The notes under the pieces were generated by a model. It was not told the DNA's origin. It searched no databases and saw only the letters and a list, made by a program, of their open reading frames with translations. Of a stretch of DNA of 64,000 bases, positions 62,654 to 64,000 are shown one piece after another (position 1 is the first letter of the stretch; every line of letters begins with the position of its first letter). Source of the DNA: Pseudisothecium myosuroides (Eukaryota; Streptophyta; Bryopsida; Hypnales; Lembophyllaceae); contig OX637288.1 in NCBI GenBank assembly GCA_951799445.1, forward strand, positions 33,087,288-33,151,287, in the 5' to 3' direction. The position numbers were made by a program, and so were the translations under genes.

Positions 62654-62705
62654 AAAAAAGACCCATGTTTCTTTTGTGAAACACAAAAAAAACACGGGTC
62701 TTTTT
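62654..62705. repeat. Short hairpin
   Basis: AAAAAAGACCCATGTTT pairs with AACACGGGTCTTTTTT, giving a stem of about 17 bp with one mismatch and an A/T-rich loop. Confidence 0.7.
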
Positions 62706-63014
62706 TCAGAATTAAAGTGAATATATATATATTTTTTGAAGGGTCTGGCAAATTCTAGGTGCTTGAAAATCTACCCTAACAATAACAAAAAAGAAACATC
62801 TAAATTGAAAACACCCAAAAACATCCATGCACCCATTCCTATCAAGTAGACTTCTATTGAAAGTTTCCCCCAAAATACAATTAAATCATTTCCATACATA
62901 ATTATAATTGGTTGACTATTGATTCTCTAAATTTTGGTTTTGTGACTAGGCTATATGAAAGTTTCACTGGCCTAGGGACAGTAGGGAGCTTCCACTTTGA
63001 AAATTCTTTATAAT

Positions 63015-63206
63015 TACACTGAATAGGGGTATTAAGGGGACCAAAAAATTAAAGGGACTTATCTTGGAAAACTGTAGATGTTTGAAACATGATGTACAAC
63101 CTCCGGACACCTCAATGACTATTGATGTACAGAAAAGATAGATATTTATATAGTGTGAAATGTCGATCAATTAGTATGGGTCCCTTTAATACCCCTATTC
63201 AGTGTA
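63015..63206. mobile_element. MITE with TACACTGAATAGGGG termini
   Basis: The left end TACACTGAATAGGGGTATTA at 63015 is mirrored by TAATACCCCTATTCAGTGTA ending at 63206, and the match continues into GGGACC with one mismatch. Bordering TA fits a 2-bp target duplication. The 192-bp element has no coding capacity. Confidence 0.85.
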
Positions 63207-63359
63207 CATATCTTATCCAAAAATTCTATTTTTTTAAATTAAAAAAAAATTCATGATTCAATTACTAATACTGTGTAAATGTTTTTTCTTGAAAAAGGTG
63301 CCTCCAATTATGCTGAATTGCTTATTTTGACGGTTTTGGATGCTTTCACCTCACAGAAT

Positions 63360-64000
63360 GAAGAACCGTGAAGTTTAGGAATTGTCTCTTATTAACTTAG
63401 GCGTAAACTTCGGCATAAATGCACACCAACCTCTGTCCCCCACACTATCTGAGCTTTCGTTGCGGAGGGTTTCGTGGCCGTTGTTCTTCGGCTTCAGTTT
63501 GCTTTGGGTTTGCGGAGCTGCAGGCAGCGCATTGAGCTTCAGGGCGCGCTTGCTTTTCGGTGAGGAGGATTTTCATAGCACCTTGCTGAGAATTTCATGT
63601 TCCAGAGTGCGGTTTAGGTCTTCACGAATTATCGTTTTTCTATTGACCTTCTTCCTCCATTGATCGCGGCGCAAAAGGGTTTTCTGTTTTTTTCTTCGCC
63701 CTCGTTATTATCGAGTTTTGTATCTTATCCAGTCACATTTAGAAGCAGTCGTCTCATAATCATGGGATTAGTCATCGGAATTATCGCCTAATCATCGCCT
63801 AGTGGTAGTGTGAGCGTGAAGTTGCAGTTATTGGAGTATTGAAGACCTCGTCTTCACTTGTGTTTCGTCGTTGTAGATTTCGGGCTGTATCTTTCGTGAA
63901 AAACGATGTAGGCGCCGACAAGAAAGCTTGTGTGTTCATCGGAGCTTCGGCGGTCATTCGGCTTGGATGATAATTTTCAGAATTGAATGGACTGATCCGT
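63360..64000 (+). other. Probable 5' end of a gene running off the window
   Basis: From about 63380 the sequence becomes GC-richer and pyrimidine-rich (TTCGGCTTCAGTTTGC, TCTTCGCCCTCG), as in the PGDH and CLE leaders. Only short ATG frames occur (for example 63762), so it looks like a 5' UTR or first exon. The product cannot be read. Confidence 0.35.

Overview
The window looks like nuclear DNA of a land plant, probably a seed-free one such as a bryophyte; I cannot name the species. It is AT-rich and gene-poor. Two intact protein genes are clear, and both have GT-AG introns. One is a plastid-type phosphoglycerate dehydrogenase, the plant serine-synthesis enzyme. The other is a CLE signalling-peptide precursor with the dodecapeptide RMVPTGPNPLHN, whose coding sequence is split over three short exons and so shows up in no single long reading frame. 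The start of a further gene may lie at the right edge.

Layout. 0-21 kb is repeats: transposons that start and end in TTAA, several families of short inverted-repeat elements, fold-back elements, a 1.4-kb near-perfect palindrome at 7-8.3 kb, and a few retroposed fragments with target-site duplications. 21.7-23.4 kb holds the CLE gene. 23.4-31 kb is again repeats. 31.1-35.1 kb is the PGDH gene (six exons, all introns phase 0). 35-42 kb holds more TTAA elements and a fold-back. 42.1-49.35 kb appears to be one decayed 7.2-kb transposon with inverted termini and a 13-bp flanking direct repeat. It carries a broken transposase-like ORF on the minus strand, a broken ORF on the plus strand, and a minisatellite of about 21 units built round the palindrome GCCGTTAACGGC. 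51.7-56.2 kb is a large decayed transposase-like gene with zinc-finger-like and C-terminal chromatin-like segments, broken by five in-frame stops and one frameshift. 57.3-58.2 kb is a two-exon gene with two in-frame TAG codons. 58.8-63.2 kb is tandem repeats and MITEs.

The two intact genes are not functionally linked: PGDH acts in plastid amino-acid metabolism and the CLE peptide in extracellular signalling. The rest is a layered record of transposon insertion and decay, in which several nested or abutting insertions give a relative chronology. All calls come from reading the sequence; family names are from memory and no search was run.
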